The notes under the pieces were generated by a model that did no database searches, was not told the DNA's origin, and saw only the letters and a program-made list of their open reading frames with translations. A stretch of DNA of 59,017 nt, taken from Gemmatimonadales bacterium (GTDB taxonomy: Bacteria > Gemmatimonadota > Gemmatimonadetes > Gemmatimonadales > GWC2-71-9). The stretch's first letter is position 1. The number at the start of each line of letters is the position of its first letter. The stretch is taken from contig JAICWE010000014.1 in assembly GCA_025934955.1 (NCBI GenBank), positions 1-59,017 of the forward strand. Reading direction: 5' to 3'. Below are positions 58,680 to 59,017 of the stretch, piece by piece. The position numbers were made by a program, and so were the translations under genes.

Positions 58680-59017
58680 GTGGCGCGCGCGCTGCTGATC
58701 ACCAACCCGGCGGCGGCGCGCACCGAGCCGCTCGCGGTCCGCGCCGTGACGACGACTCTGCAGGCGGCGGGCTGGGCGGTCGAGGTGCTCGCCACCGGCG
58801 GTCCCGGCGACGCGCGCCGGCTCGCCGAGTATGGCGTGGCGGAAGGCGTGGACATCGTCGCGGTGTTCGGCGGCGACGGCACCACGATGCAGGCCGCAGC
58901 CGCGCTGGTCGGCACCGACGTGTCGCTCGGCGTCATCCCGGGCGGCACCGGCAACCTGCTCGCCGGCAATCTGCGCATCCCCGCCGCGCCGGCGCGGGCG
59001 GCGCGGGCGCTGGCGCA
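58680..59017 (+). CDS. Diacylglycerol-kinase-family protein (partial, runs off the window)
   Basis: GTG 58680, one base after the TamB-like stop triplet and its following C, starts ARALLITNPAAARTE, the N-terminus of a DAGK/lipid-kinase catalytic domain. The phosphate-binding GGDGT lies near residue 62 and GGTGNLLAGNL near 86. Only the first 112 residues are in the window. The family phosphorylates diacylglycerol or other lipids. Adjacent to the Omp85-TamB pair, so possibly part of the same envelope-lipid unit. Confidence 0.88.
   Translation, partial: MARALLITNPAAARTEPLAVRAVTTTLQAAGWAVEVLATGGPGDARRLAEYGVAEGVDIVAVFGGDGTTMQAAAALVGTDVSLGVIPGGTGNLLAGNLRIPAAPARAARALA

Noticed and set aside
54122-58978. 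A 1618-codon open frame on the minus strand opposite the TamB-like gene
   Set aside because: Arg/Val/His-rich composition with no recognisable domain; it mirrors the codon bias of the + strand gene, which has clear TamB features.

Overview
This is a GC-rich bacterial chromosome segment. The gene content (a Ser/Thr kinase with TolB-like and TPR regions, M13/M48/S58/S9 peptidases, OPT transporter, Omp85-TamB pair, a compact RpoD-type sigma factor) suggests a soil bacterium of the Gemmatimonadota or a relative. That placement is an inference from family mix and base composition; no rRNA or tRNA gene is visible. A Gram-negative envelope is supported by the Omp85/TamB pair and several lipoproteins.

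Positions about 446-6035 form an integron gene-cassette array without an integrase in view (CALIN type). Small unrelated genes, mostly on the + strand, are separated by attC-like sites: R'' boxes GCCTAAC/ACCTAAC, R' boxes GTTAGGC, and TGCAGC-containing inner boxes. Cargo: a frameshifted hicA on the minus strand, a ParE-type toxin-antitoxin pair, three NTF2/SnoaL-fold proteins, two small ferredoxin-like-fold families (DUF1428, DUF1330), a glycine-zipper protein and a four-helix membrane protein. A 10-copy 21-bp tandem repeat lies at its left edge and a hicAB fossil just past its right edge.

Positions 6.4-8.4 kb hold a tight run VOC / SDR / DUF3303 / DUF3052. Positions 8.5-31.5 kb are mixed metabolism and envelope genes: TPR kinase, Tat-type amidase, DHFR-like reductase, two alpha/beta hydrolases, M13 peptidase, OPT transporter, S58 peptidase, ThrE exporter, fatty-acid desaturase, BaiN-like flavoprotein, oligopeptidase B, M48 protease, PAP2 phosphatase. 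Positions 31.5-36.8 kb carry a VWA protein and a MoxR-like ATPase (a chaperone-type pair) split by two opposite-strand genes.

Positions 36.9-43.1 kb are a coupled minus-strand operon: LON-domain protein, GlcD, GlcE, GlcF, a HAD phosphatase and a YgfZ/GcvT protein, which reads as glycolate handling. The sigma-factor gene follows, with a clear sigma70-type promoter and a terminator. Positions 44.3-51.9 kb (minus) hold aroB, an ATP:cob(I)alamin adenosyltransferase, an adrenodoxin-type ferredoxin reductase, a SixA phosphatase, DacB, a peptide ABC permease and its binding protein. On the + strand, 52.1 kb to the end, are Omp85/TamA-like, TamB-like and the start of a diacylglycerol-kinase-family gene.

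One signal crosses gene boundaries. The octamer CGTTAGGC, identical to the R' box of the attC sites, recurs nine times outside the array on both strands, and every in-frame TTA leucine codon found by eye in the confident genes lies inside it.
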